Source of the DNA: Bacteriovoracaceae bacterium
GTDB taxonomy: Bacteria; Bdellovibrionota; Bacteriovoracia; Bacteriovoracales; Bacteriovoracaceae
Direction: 5' to 3'
Assembly: GCA_947377285.1 (NCBI GenBank)
Contig: CANCFT010000007.1
Coordinates: 1 to 64,000 of the forward strand
DNA: 64,000 nt
Each line of letters begins with the position of its first letter. The first letter of the stretch is position 1. The translations under genes and the position numbers were made by a program. Below the pieces are notes generated by a model. That model was not told the DNA's origin and did not search any database. It worked only from the letters and a program-made list of their open reading frames with translations. Shown in pieces: positions 1-8,116 of this stretch.

Positions 1-101
1 GTGAGGAATGGATTATCTTCTCCAAAGCTGTTGTGAGTTGTACAAAATATTAGAATTAATAATAGTGGTTTCAAAAAATTGTCCTGTTGTTTTGTAAAAG
101 A

Positions 102-121
102 CCTCCATTTTTCAATGGAGG
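102..121 (-). terminator. Rho-independent terminator of the beta-barrel gene
   Basis: Perfect 8-bp stem (102-109 with 114-121) and a 4-nt loop. Read on the minus strand it is followed by a T-rich stretch, just past the stop of the outer-membrane protein gene at 175. Confidence 0.75.
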
Positions 122-174
122 CTTTGTAAGTAAACATTCTTCAAATAACAAGATTTCAAGGAGTGAAGAATGAA

Positions 175-1176
175 TTAGAATTCTGTTTTAACTGAAAAAT
201 TTAAAATATTTTCACTAATATTGCTTGCTTCTGTTCTGGTCGGAGATGTTAAGGATGTATCATTCCAATTAAATGTATTATATGATTTTGAACTAAAACC
301 AAGACTTAATAAGACGTTTTTTTGTAGAATATATTTAAAATCTAATCCACTAACGGAGTAAGATTTTTTGTCCCAAGTAACTTTTGTTCCACTTGAGTAA
401 TTTTCAATTTTTTCTCCCATATTACCAAAGCCAGCATTTAAATTAAGTATATATTTATTTGAAAATGTCCATTGCCAGGATCCATCTACCAGTAAGTCAG
501 AATAACTACTATGATTTATAGTCGATGTTGAATCATTCACGTCTTCAGATTTTCCTGAGCTGTAAAGCTGCTCTCTCACCCCAATTCGCCATGCCATATT
601 TGTATATTTTTTTCCAAAATTAATTCCAAGTGAAAGATTAGAATTTGGATCTATGGCATTTCCAATATTAGTTGTAATATTGTTGCCACTAATACTAGCA
701 GTAGCATTTTTACTAGTTCCAATTTTGGGCGTATAGCTAATAAGTAAATCTACATTAGAAAATTTTTCAGCTTGAGAAAATAAACGATAATGTGAATTAA
801 GCGATGGATTTATTATTCCGGATTCTTTTAAAGTAACATTTTTGCCATTAAATGAAGAAAATGGACCATAGGCATAAGATTCTTTACCAGATAATTGATA
901 ACCAATACCTAAACCAATTTCTAAATTATCTATTACTCCATAATTGATATTCTCTTTTAGAGTTGAAAGTTCATGTTTGTAAGTATAATCCTTTGAACCT
1001 CCCACAGTTCGAACTAAATCACCTAATGTATATGTTTCATAAATTGTCTCAGATGAATATTGGCCTTTTTTTACGATCGCCATTAAGTCATGACTTTCAT
1101 TTTCATTTTTTAAATTCCAATCAGCAAACGCCGAAAACGAACTTAGTGCAACACTCATTACTAAAATTTTTTTCAT
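175..1176 (-). CDS. Predicted outer-membrane beta-barrel protein
   Basis: 333 aa. Residues 1-18 form a Sec signal peptide cut after AFA. The rest alternates polar and hydrophobic residues in short strands and ends in a C-terminal phenylalanine, as outer-membrane barrels recognised by the Bam machinery do. No specific family is recognised; a porin or transport-type barrel is possible. The SD AAAGGA sits 5 nt before the ATG. It lies 14 nt downstream of a lipoprotein gene on the same strand, so the two are probably co-transcribed and may work together in the outer membrane. The barrel assignment is inferred from composition and the terminal Phe. Confidence 0.7.
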   Translation of the reverse strand: MKKILVMSVALSSFSAFADWNLKNENESHDLMAIVKKGQYSSETIYETYTLGDLVRTVGGSKDYTYKHELSTLKENINYGVIDNLEIGLGIGYQLSGKESYAYGPFSSFNGKNVTLKESGIINPSLNSHYRLFSQAEKFSNVDLLISYTPKIGTSKNATASISGNNITTNIGNAIDPNSNLSLGINFGKKYTNMAWRIGVREQLYSSGKSEDVNDSTSTINHSSYSDLLVDGSWQWTFSNKYILNLNAGFGNMGEKIENYSSGTKVTWDKKSYSVSGLDFKYILQKNVLLSLGFSSKSYNTFNWNDTSLTSPTRTEASNISENILNFSVKTEF

Positions 1177-1190
1177 TTTTATTCCTTTGG

Positions 1191-1577
1191 TTATTTTATT
1201 TTCTCATCAAGTTTTTCAATAATTTTTGGTTCCCAATTCGTGGCAAAAATCTGTGTTGACATGGCTTTTTTTGAGACCACTTCAATTTTTGTTTTATTTA
1301 CTTCTTTAGTTTTTTCTAAAAAAATCGCAACATTTTCACCTGAGCTACCTATCGACATTCCATTTTGAGCCAATATATAACCTTGTTCTTTGTTTTCACC
1401 GGCCATCGGTAGCTCGATTTCTTTTAAGACATCAAGGACAACTGCCCAGCTTTTTTCGTAATTTGCATTGTAGATTTTGGAAGAGCCTTGGCCCTTTGCA
1501 TTTCTTGCATCGGCCAGAGTCGAGCATCCTTGAGTTACTAAAGTTAGTAGTAAAAAAATGGGAATGAGATTTTTCAT
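1191..1577 (-). CDS. Small lipoprotein, unknown function
   Basis: 128 aa. The N-terminus is a type II signal peptide with lipobox TQGC, lipid-modified Cys at residue 18. The mature part is small and mixed alpha/beta, with no family I can name. It is the first gene of a two-gene unit with the beta-barrel protein downstream. The start has an SD-like AGGAC about 4 nt upstream. A near-perfect 32-bp palindrome lies 38-70 bp before the start codon and probably controls the unit. Confidence 0.75.
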   Translation of the reverse strand: MKNLIPIFLLLTLVTQGCSTLADARNAKGQGSSKIYNANYEKSWAVVLDVLKEIELPMAGENKEQGYILAQNGMSIGSSGENVAIFLEKTKEVNKTKIEVVSKKAMSTQIFATNWEPKIIEKLDEKIK

Positions 1578-1614
1578 TTGTCCTGCTTGTTAAAATGGAT
1601 GATTAGGTTAGATT

Positions 1615-1646
1615 AAATTAATGTAGACTATAGTCAACATTAATTT
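1615..1646. promoter_or_regulatory. 32-bp near-perfect palindrome upstream of the lipoprotein gene
   Basis: Ten-base outer arms (1615-1624 and 1637-1646) are exact reverse complements. Between them, 1626-1635 is itself a perfect 10-bp palindrome; only the A/A pair at 1625/1636 is mismatched. There is no loop and no T-tract, so a dimeric repressor or activator site fits better than a terminator. Confidence 0.65.
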
Positions 1647-1714
1647 AGTATCAAGAATAAAGCAGACAAAATTAGTCAGTTGATACTTTCTTTTGTTGTG
1701 TTAGAATTAAAAAA

Positions 1715-1768
1715 CTAGCGGGGGGTCCTTTAGGTCGGTTTGCAGTTCCCTCCCTTTCCCCACGCTAG
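1715..1768. other. G/C-rich dyad in the 1578-1949 intergenic gap, possible structured RNA
   Basis: The 372-bp gap between 1578 and 1949 contains the palindrome at 1615-1646, this G/C-rich island and the promoter of the next gene. CTAGCG at 1715-1720 pairs with CGCTAG at 1763-1768, then a G run pairs with CCCC at 1758-1761, closing a loop of about 33 nt. The island stands out in very A+T-rich DNA. No known RNA family is recognised and neither side has a clear T-tract. Confidence 0.35.
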
Positions 1769-1926
1769 AAAATATCCTAAATTCTTAAGAAATTTTCTTT
1801 TCTTTATCACCGCAGCTGATCTCTATGAATGCTAATTGCCAGGAATGCCTTTGAATTTTCAGTAGCGAATCGATTTAAACTTTAATCGGAAAAAACCACC
1901 CGATTCTCTATTATCTCGTTTGCCCC

Positions 1927-1932
1927 TATAAT
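1927..1932 (+). promoter_or_regulatory. Consensus -10 box upstream of the zinc-ribbon gene
   Basis: A perfect TATAAT lies 17 bp before the GTG start at 1950. The -35 region near 1904 is weak. The predicted leader would be only about 10 nt and carry the SD TAGGAG. Confidence 0.45.
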
Positions 1933-1949
1933 AAAGCTTAGGAGAATGC

Positions 1950-2348
1950 GTGAAACAAAATCCATTAGTCAGTCGTGTTTATAAATACAAAAATCAAGCG
2001 AGCACATTTTTTTGTCCGCTTTGTAGAACCGAGCGCGGGATCAATATTTCACCGAGGCTTACCAAAAAAAATTATGCTCAAATTCTTCTGACCTCCATTG
2101 TCCTAGGAAGTTTTCTTTTTCCATACATTGGCGTGAAATGCTTTTTTATTTTTTTCGTCAGCTGGGCCGTTTTTGAACTTGCAGTGCGCACAGATTATAA
2201 AAAACAAGTGGCCTGTCCACATTGTGGTTTCGACGCTACTTGGTATAAACGTGATGTAAAAGTCGCCAGACAAATAGTTAAAGATTTTTGGTTGCAGAAA
2301 CAGACGCTTAGCGATCAAAATTCTCAACCTGCCGCAAAACGTTCTTAA
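1950..2348 (+). CDS. Membrane protein with split zinc-ribbon cysteines, unknown function
   Basis: 132 aa, GTG start chosen because TAGGAG lies 5 nt upstream. A CPLC pair near residue 22 and a CPHC pair near residue 90 could bind one zinc ion. Between them are two hydrophobic segments (about 43-83) forming a probable membrane hairpin, so the two half-ribbons would meet on the cytoplasmic face. The C-terminus is basic. I do not recognise the family. Confidence 0.6.
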   Translation: MKQNPLVSRVYKYKNQASTFFCPLCRTERGINISPRLTKKNYAQILLTSIVLGSFLFPYIGVKCFFIFFVSWAVFELAVRTDYKKQVACPHCGFDATWYKRDVKVARQIVKDFWLQKQTLSDQNSQPAAKRS

Positions 2349-2441
2349 GAATTTCCCCAATTATAAATTGTCAGAAAAATCTTCTTTTGCTCCTGTGATT
2401 TAGTGTTTAAAGTTGCAACATCAGACACAATTAATCAGGTA

Positions 2442-2471
2442 ACAGTAAGCTTAAAACGATGCACTTACTGT
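2442..2471. promoter_or_regulatory. Inverted repeat upstream of ssb
   Basis: ACAGTAAG at 2442-2449 and CTTACTGT at 2464-2471 are exact reverse complements separated by 14 nt, ending 28 bp before the ssb start. They could be an operator or a leader hairpin. TTACTGTGAAT at 2466-2476 resembles but does not match the TTAC-N3-GTAA LexA box described for Bdellovibrio. Confidence 0.4.
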
Positions 2472-2499
2472 GAATAAATCGTAAAGGGAGATTTCTAGA

Positions 2500-2955
2500 A
2501 TGAGTGTAAACAAAGTTATTATTTTAGGCCGCCTAGGGCAAGACCCAGAGTTGAAATACACTCCAGGTGGAATGGCCGTTTGTAATTTTACGGTAGCAAC
2601 AAGTGAATCATGGGCCGATAAAGCGGGACAAAAACAAGAAAGAACTGAATGGCACAGAGTTGTCGTTTGGGGAAAACTTGCTGAGCTTTGTAACCAATAC
2701 CTAACGAAAGGCAGACAAGCTTTTATCGAAGGTGGATTACAAACTCGTTCATGGGACGACAAGAGTGGACAAAAACGTTACACAACTGAAATCGTCGCTA
2801 AGACTGTTCAATTCATTGGTGGACAAGCTGGTGTGGGAGCTCCGAAAGAGAATTCTCAATCACAAGGTGCTCCGTCATATGACACGAGCATGGTTAATCA
2901 GGAGTATGATATCTCTACAGATACAAACTTCACTGCTGATGATATCCCGTTTTAG
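2500..2955 (+). CDS. ssb: Single-stranded DNA-binding protein
   Basis: 151 aa, a typical bacterial SSB length. Residues 1-110 are the OB-fold, with the usual opening [17 protein letters not shown], a [12 protein letters not shown] core and the [11 protein letters not shown] strand. A flexible Gln/Ser/Gly-rich linker leads to the acidic tip DDIPF that recruits replication and repair partners. It works as a tetramer on ssDNA. GGGAG lies upstream of the ATG. The gene is monocistronic, with a strong terminator after it. Confidence 0.97.
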   Translation: MSVNKVIILGRLGQDPELKYTPGGMAVCNFTVATSESWADKAGQKQERTEWHRVVVWGKLAELCNQYLTKGRQAFIEGGLQTRSWDDKSGQKRYTTEIVAKTVQFIGGQAGVGAPKENSQSQGAPSYDTSMVNQEYDISTDTNFTADDIPF

Positions 2956-2987
2956 AGAGATGTTATTGCTCAAAATTTTGATCAAAA

Positions 2988-3011
2988 AAAAGGCCGCTTT
3001 CGCGGCCTTTT
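2988..3011. terminator. Bidirectional Rho-independent terminator
   Basis: A GGCCGC/GCGGCC stem with a TTTC loop, flanked by A8 on the left and T4 on the right. It serves ssb from the left and the convergent small secreted-protein gene from the right. Confidence 0.9.
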
Positions 3012-3017
3012 CTATTT

Positions 3018-3236
3018 TTAGTTAGCTGGGTGGTGTTTTTTCTTCTTAGCATGTTTTTTCTTTGCATGCTTAGCCGAAGCCTTGTGAGCTTTTTTGTGCT
3101 TTGTTTTGTGTGGCATTGGAGCCTCAGTAGCTGCCGCAGGTGCAGACATTGAATCTTGTGCAGAACCAGTTGTTTGAGCTGAAACTGAAAGAGAAGCGAG
3201 AAGAGCAAGCAATAGTGAACTAATTAGTAATTTCAT
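3018..3236 (-). CDS. Small secreted Lys/His-rich protein, Asr-like composition
   Basis: 72 aa from the preferred ATG at 3236, which has GGAGG 6 nt upstream and opens directly into a signal peptide (MKLLISSLLLALLASLSVSA). A longer reading from 3257 would put seven residues before the signal. The mature part is Ala/Thr/Ser/Pro-rich, then very basic with repeated HK and AKKKHAKKK blocks. Composition and layout resemble the enterobacterial acid-shock protein Asr, but low-complexity sequence gives weak evidence of homology. It is probably periplasmic. Confidence 0.65.
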   Translation of the reverse strand: MKLLISSLLLALLASLSVSAQTTGSAQDSMSAPAAATEAPMPHKTKHKKAHKASAKHAKKKHAKKKKHHPAN

Positions 3237-3386
3237 AGGACCCTCCATATCGGTCAAAAAAATAAGACATTAATAGCCTAACATAAAATAAGTTGAAGAA
3301 AATTATTTTGTCATCTTTTTAAAATAAAAAGCTCAACTTTATATTTTAGTACCCGACTAGCTTAGTAACAAATAAGCGAGGGTACT

Positions 3387-3746
3387 ATGAAAAAGGTGAT
3401 AGTTTTAGTCGGGCTTTTTACTTCCTTGGCCGCCAGTGCAGGTACTTTCCAAAAAACAGCTGTGACTGAGCTAGTTCCTATTCAAAATATGTATGCAGCT
3501 TTTGAACTCGTGACTCCAAAGTATGATCAGGTTGTACTTGATTGCCAAAGCTTTGTGAATGGTCTGAGTTTTTATAAAAATAAATTGAAAGTCCATGAAG
3601 TAAAAATGGTGAATTATTCTGATTGTGGTGATGTTTATGATTTTATCAATCAATCTCTCACTGACAAAGAGCCCGTTTGTTTACAATTAGAAGATGGGAA
3701 AAACGCTGTTAGTCTTTCAAATGATGGGCCGACTGACTGCCAATAA
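3387..3746 (+). CDS. Small secreted protein with four cysteines, unknown
   Basis: 119 aa with a signal peptide cut after SAA/ASA near residue 18. The mature domain has four cysteines (LDCQ, SDCG, PVCL, TDCQ), suggesting two disulfides in the periplasm. The SD GAGGG precedes the ATG. Its 3' end overlaps the convergent hydrolase gene by 38 nt. No family recognised. Confidence 0.65.
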   Translation: MKKVIVLVGLFTSLAASAGTFQKTAVTELVPIQNMYAAFELVTPKYDQVVLDCQSFVNGLSFYKNKLKVHEVKMVNYSDCGDVYDFINQSLTDKEPVCLQLEDGKNAVSLSNDGPTDCQ

Positions 3747-4641
3747 AATTTTTAAGTTCATCTAACGACTGAATTTCGATAAAGAGATCTTTTTCATTAT
3801 TGCCATTGATGACGTTGTTAATAGATTCAAAAATTTTAAACTGAACTTCTTGTGAATCATCAATTCTTGAGTGAATTTCTGGTCGCAATTCATTTATGAC
3901 TTCAGTGGTATCAGTATTTCTAGCGATATCAGGATCGCCATGAAGGAACGGAATAATTCCTTCGCTGATAAAATTTAAATTCTTTTTTACGTTCATCGGA
4001 ATAATCGTATTGTTCATTCCTACTGAGTCAATACTCACTAACAAATCAATTCCTCGGAAACCATTTTTAGCTGAATTAAGTGTGTTGGCGATCTCAACTG
4101 CACTATCGCCACCAAAACTATGGCCAACCAGAACGACTGGTTGCTCTGGAGAGTGTTTTTTTATTTCATCAATTATTTTGTCTTGTTCACCCCAAGAAAA
4201 TCTTTTAGCTCCAGGAAGATTATCGGCCATGTCTTTAATCCCATCACCATCTGAAATTCCAAACGCAGAAAAACCTTCAATAAAAATAAGTGCAGGCTTT
4301 TTAATAAAGCTATGTTTAAGAGGAGAATTTTCAGAAATTTTTGATTCTAATTTTTTTGTAGCAACTGGCTCACTTGGTACAACAATGGGAAGATTCGGAA
4401 TTTGCGGTAATGCTTTGGCCAGTGTCGTAGCACTTGTTGCAGCTGCAACTGGACTAAGTGGATTCTCTGGAGATACTGTCTCTGCCTTATTGGAATTCAA
4501 ATTTTTTGCAGTCTCAGAAATTTGGGTATTGTCTTTTACAACGGGAGTATTTCCTGAAACGTTTTTTCCTTTCATTGGTTTTAGATTAAGAAGGTTATCG
4601 TTTTTAATTGGCTCTTGAATTTTTGGTTGGACCGTCTTCAT
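3709..4641 (-). CDS. Lipase/esterase-like alpha/beta hydrolase with long disordered N-terminus
   Basis: 310 aa. Residues 1-110 are low-complexity, rich in Pro, Ala, Asn and Ser. From about 115 an alpha/beta-hydrolase core begins: a beta-strand ALIFIEGFSAFG, then the nucleophile elbow VGHSFGGDS with Ser175. The acid and His are not certain; His301-302 near the end (SAHH) is a candidate. No signal peptide is visible, so secretion, if any, is not by Sec. The ATG lies 6 nt after a perfect TATAAT with no SD, so the mRNA may be leaderless. The substrate is unknown. Confidence 0.7.
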   Translation of the reverse strand: MKTVQPKIQEPIKNDNLLNLKPMKGKNVSGNTPVVKDNTQISETAKNLNSNKAETVSPENPLSPVAAATSATTLAKALPQIPNLPIVVPSEPVATKKLESKISENSPLKHSFIKKPALIFIEGFSAFGISDGDGIKDMADNLPGAKRFSWGEQDKIIDEIKKHSPEQPVVLVGHSFGGDSAVEIANTLNSAKNGFRGIDLLVSIDSVGMNNTIIPMNVKKNLNFISEGIIPFLHGDPDIARNTDTTEVINELRPEIHSRIDDSQEVQFKIFESINNVINGNNEKDLFIEIQSLDELKNFIGSQSAHHLKD

Positions 4642-4647
4642 TAATAG

Positions 4648-4676
4648 ATTATAACGCTAACAGGCATTGCCTTAAA
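4648..4676 (-). promoter_or_regulatory. Promoter giving a probable leaderless hydrolase mRNA
   Basis: Read on the minus strand, TATAAT (4648-4653) has a weak -35 TTTAAG (4671-4676) at 17-bp spacing. Six bases separate the -10 box from the ATG at 4641, which places the start site at the A of the start codon. Confidence 0.45.
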
Positions 4677-4719
4677 GCGGGTAAAACTTAACCAAATTGT
4701 TTAGTTAAAAGATCGGCCA

Positions 4720-5445
4720 TTAATGAAAAACAGAATCAAGGGCATTGGCAATAAAGCTAGATTTAGTTTCAGTTGTAACTTTTTTTAGAACGATTCCAGT
4801 GCCTCTAGGGGATTCAATTGAAAACTCGAGTTTTGGCAATTTATTTCTTAAATTTGTTAAGTGAGTATTTACCGTTCGGTCGAGGACATTGTTTTGGTTC
4901 CAAGCTTTTTTCATAAGATTTTCCCGAGAGATTTTTTCAGGGAAATTTTTAACAAGAGTCATGAGAATTTTAAACTCAATTGGTGTGAGTTCTAAATTAG
5001 TATCTTTATGGAAAGCTTCAAGTGTTTCAGTGTTTAATTTTAGAGAACCGATGGTTAAATGTTTTTCAATTGTCTTATCTTTATTAAAAAGATTTATTTT
5101 ATTGAGAATTCTCAATTCAATTTCACGGTCATCAAGAGTACGGTAGATGATATCGCAAGCCGATGAAAGGAGAGCTTGGTAACGAACAACTTGTAATTCA
5201 TCAGAAGTATACATAAGGACAGGTATAGTTGAGAAACGGGATTCAGTTATTTCGTTTAATATATCGAATCCACTTTTTCCAGGCATATGAACATCTAGAA
5301 TAATGGCATCAAATTTTTCTCCTTCAAGTAGATTAAATACTCCATTTGGATTCGAAGAAGTAGTGATATTGAAAGTTTTTGAAAACGTCTCACTAAAAAT
5401 AGACAAATTGAATTCGTTATCATCGATATAGAGTATTTTTTTCAT
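4720..5445 (-). CDS. OmpR-family response regulator, orphan
   Basis: 241 aa. REC domain at 1-115: acidic pair D8/D9, phosphoacceptor D51 in LDVHMPGKSG, Thr80. Winged-helix DNA-binding domain at about 130-225, with LTPIEFKILMTLVKN and RTVNTHLTNLRNKL for recognition. The conserved REC lysine of strand beta-5 is Arg102 here (IIYRT instead of a K-P type motif), which may alter phosphorylation or switching. No kinase is adjacent. The next gene upstream on the same strand is a REC-HD-GYP protein, 72 nt away, so the two may be one unit. Confidence 0.92.
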   Translation of the reverse strand: MKKILYIDDNEFNLSIFSETFSKTFNITTSSNPNGVFNLLEGEKFDAIILDVHMPGKSGFDILNEITESRFSTIPVLMYTSDELQVVRYQALLSSACDIIYRTLDDREIELRILNKINLFNKDKTIEKHLTIGSLKLNTETLEAFHKDTNLELTPIEFKILMTLVKNFPEKISRENLMKKAWNQNNVLDRTVNTHLTNLRNKLPKLEFSIESPRGTGIVLKKVTTETKSSFIANALDSVFH

Positions 5446-5517
5446 AAAAATATTCTAAATGGAATTAACTTAAAAAGTGAAGTACTATCTAATGTATTAA
5501 GAAATATTAACACAACT

Positions 5518-6888
5518 TTAAAAATTAGTTTTAAGAAGTGGCTCTGTGTCATGAATGAGTTCAAGTGCTGCTTTAATGAAATCTTTATCAAAAATTTCTT
5601 TTTTATCATTTAAAAGTAAAATAATACTCTTAAAGCTCGCATCTTTATTTGCATGAAGGGCCCAAGAAGTTGCTAGAAAATCAGAAATAGCCAGTATGCG
5701 GGCAATCGGATGGATTTTCATTCTACCAATTCCAAATGGATATCCGCTACCATCAGCATGCTCGTGGTGGTGAAGAATCGCTTGAGTAACAACTTCTGGC
5801 GTGTCTTTAATGGAAGCAAGCAATTGACATCCGAGTTGTGGGTGAGTTTTGAAAAGTTTCAATTCTTCAAATGTCATTTTCTCAATTGGTAACTCTGACA
5901 AGTTTTTTGGAAGCTCTTTTAATCCAAAATCATGAAAAAGAGCAGCCAAAGAAACATTAATTACTGTTTTATTGTTAAATTCTTTTGACTGAAGAGCAAT
6001 CGCCGAGGCAATCAAACTAACTAGTAAGGATTCTTCAGCAATGCTTGGTGAAAATTGATGTAATGAGTGGAGAGCTTGAAAAAAATCCTTTTTTTCTGAA
6101 ATAAATTTTAATGTGTTATGTATAGCGAATAGAGACATGGCCAGAGTTTCGGAACTAATATCGTGGTGAAACTCATACTCGACAATATTTTTACAGATAC
6201 TAATAAAAAATTCGCGTTTCTTTTCGTCTTTTATTTCACGAAAAGCCAATAATCGCCGGGCAATCGTAATATTACGTTTTAGATAGTTATTATAATCAGC
6301 ATTTTCCAAATAAAAAAATTCGACACCATGCTTTTTAATGGCATCAATCTTTGCTTGGTCTAAATCTTCTCCGGTATGGGCGATTTTGACAAATTTAGCA
6401 GAAGATAATTTTAGAAATACTGGATAAATAATTTTTTTACCCATGACAAATTCGTCTATATGAATTTTGCAATAATAGTCTTCTAGCTCAATATCAGTTT
6501 CTGGGCGATTAACTATATTATTATAAGATTCAACTTCAATTAATTTTTTATTGAGCTCTTCGGGTTCAAATGGTTTAGTAATAAAAGCCTGAGCTCCTAA
6601 GCGATAAGCTTCCTCAGTTTCAATAATATTCGTGAATCCGGTGATAAAAATGAGAGGGATTTTTAATCCTCTTTCTCGAATAATTTTTAAAAACATTAAA
6701 CCCGAAATATGTGGCATTTGCAGATCACTAATTATGCAATACCATTTTTTTTCATCGAGTTTATTGAGCGCTTCAGCTCCATCATTGGCTTCTGTGACAA
6801 TATACCCCAATGATTGAAGATTCATCGAAATGATTTCTCGCAGGTCGCTATTGTCATCAATTAAAAGAATATGCAACGAAGAGCTCAC
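5518..6888 (-). CDS. Response regulator with HD-GYP domain, first metal His replaced
   Basis: 456 aa. REC domain 1-120 is complete: D11/D12, phosphoacceptor D55, T83, K105. A middle region (150-215) resembles the N-terminal domain often preceding HD-GYP. The HD-GYP part spans about 250-440: H319-D320, H349, the H373-H375 cluster and DGSGYP (379-384). HD-GYP proteins hydrolyse c-di-GMP. The usual first His (as in KHSxxV) is Glu286 (EESLLV), and FHDFG replaces LHDIGK, so catalysis may be changed or lost. Likely links phosphorelay input to c-di-GMP control. Confidence 0.9.
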   Translation of the reverse strand: MSSSLHILLIDDNSDLREIISMNLQSLGYIVTEANDGAEALNKLDEKKWYCIISDLQMPHISGLMFLKIIRERGLKIPLIFITGFTNIIETEEAYRLGAQAFITKPFEPEELNKKLIEVESYNNIVNRPETDIELEDYYCKIHIDEFVMGKKIIYPVFLKLSSAKFVKIAHTGEDLDQAKIDAIKKHGVEFFYLENADYNNYLKRNITIARRLLAFREIKDEKKREFFISICKNIVEYEFHHDISSETLAMSLFAIHNTLKFISEKKDFFQALHSLHQFSPSIAEESLLVSLIASAIALQSKEFNNKTVINVSLAALFHDFGLKELPKNLSELPIEKMTFEELKLFKTHPQLGCQLLASIKDTPEVVTQAILHHHEHADGSGYPFGIGRMKIHPIARILAISDFLATSWALHANKDASFKSIILLLNDKKEIFDKDFIKAALELIHDTEPLLKTNF

Positions 6889-6920
6889 GTTTATTTACCA
6901 AAATTATTTTTAAAGTTTAC

Positions 6921-8039
6921 TTAAGATTCAACTTTAAAGTCTTTTAGTAGATTTGCAAGTGCAGATGCATTTGTAGATTCTTTTGGTTTTGATTCTTTCT
7001 TGAGTACTTTGCTATCATTTTTATCAAGAGCATTTTCGTCAATAATAAAATCTCTAAAAGTAGGGAGTTGACTCTTATAAACTATGCGATCGAGGTGTTT
7101 CACAAAACCACTCCAGTGAGTCGTGCTGGAATCAGCTTTTTTTACTTGTTCAAATGAACTCATCTTCGAATCCATCAAGTCTATTAAATGGACGAGAAAG
7201 GCTTCACTCGTTTGTGGGATTTTAGGAGAGCCATATTCATATTCTCCGTGGTGAGACAGAAGAATATGTTTAATATGAGTTTTGACTGAATAAGGGAAAT
7301 TGTTTATTTTCGCAGCATAGTGATCAACGATTTCTAATCCTTTCACCAAGTGCCCAATCAATTTTCCTTCCTCAGTGTATTCGACAACTGGACCTTCCGA
7401 AAGTTCATAAATTTTGCAGATATCATGTAAAATGCATCCTGCAATGACATAGGAGCGGTTGACCTTATAATGAGGAGCAAGTGTGACGGCCAATTGGCAA
7501 CACGATAAAATATGTTCTAATAATCCAGATTGATAAGCATGATGAATGCTTTTTCCTGCTTGCCAAATTTTCAGTCTGCGAGAAATTTCAAAATCTTGTA
7601 AAATGGATAATAATAATTCACGAATATAAACTTCTTCTAAGGAGTGAACGATTGCTAAAAGTTCACTAAACATTTTTTCAGGAGCGCTTCCAGCTTTTTG
7701 AATATAGTCTTCACGCTTTATTTGCGACTCGTCCAGTTTAGACATCTCTTGGATTATTAATTGAATGCGTCCTTGGAACTGATTGATTTTTCCACTAACG
7801 ATGACTATGTCACCCGCATTAATTCTTTGCATTGCTAATTCAGCGCCCTGCCATTTACGCGCCTCTATTTCACCGGAATTGTCAGCTAAAATAACGTTTA
7901 AATAGGTTTTTCCATCCTTGCCTTCGGCCGTTGCGATGTATTTGACTAGGAACGGCGATAGGACGTCGTCTTTAGCATTGAGCTGTGAAATAAATTGCGT
8001 TTTATTCAAAAGATTCTCCTGAGGAATTAAGCTATTCAA
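6921..8039 (-). CDS. yhaM: YhaM-family 3'-5' exoribonuclease (OB-fold plus HD domain)
   Basis: 372 aa. An OB-fold nucleic-acid-binding domain lies at about 25-110 (TYLNVILADNSGEIEARKW, GDIVIVSGKI). An HD phosphohydrolase domain at about 160-320 carries SGLLEHILS, the HD pair in CILHDICKI, and LSHHGEYEYGSP. This order matches YhaM/CBF1 of Firmicutes, which degrades RNA from the 3' end. The C-terminal 40 residues are Lys/Ser-rich and probably flexible. Transcribed away from gap. The symbol follows the family, not proven orthology. Confidence 0.88.
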   Translation of the reverse strand: MNSLIPQENLLNKTQFISQLNAKDDVLSPFLVKYIATAEGKDGKTYLNVILADNSGEIEARKWQGAELAMQRINAGDIVIVSGKINQFQGRIQLIIQEMSKLDESQIKREDYIQKAGSAPEKMFSELLAIVHSLEEVYIRELLLSILQDFEISRRLKIWQAGKSIHHAYQSGLLEHILSCCQLAVTLAPHYKVNRSYVIAGCILHDICKIYELSEGPVVEYTEEGKLIGHLVKGLEIVDHYAAKINNFPYSVKTHIKHILLSHHGEYEYGSPKIPQTSEAFLVHLIDLMDSKMSSFEQVKKADSSTTHWSGFVKHLDRIVYKSQLPTFRDFIIDENALDKNDSKVLKKESKPKESTNASALANLLKDFKVES

Positions 8040-8116
8040 TTCTTCGCCAATATGTCATAGTAAGGCAATCAAAAAACACTCATATTTAATTCTAGGTTTG
8101 TCTTGGAGGCTCTATT

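Noticed and set aside
1-51. Short open frame at the left edge (EEWIIFSKAVVSCTKY then stop)
   Set aside because: Only 16 codons are visible and there is no way to tell a gene end from chance.
963-1259. 98-aa open frame on the plus strand
   Set aside because: Antisense to two genes with clear signal peptides, with no SD and low-complexity composition.
4010-4618. 202-aa open frame on the plus strand
   Set aside because: Shadow of the hydrolase gene; its length comes from the codon bias of the opposite strand.
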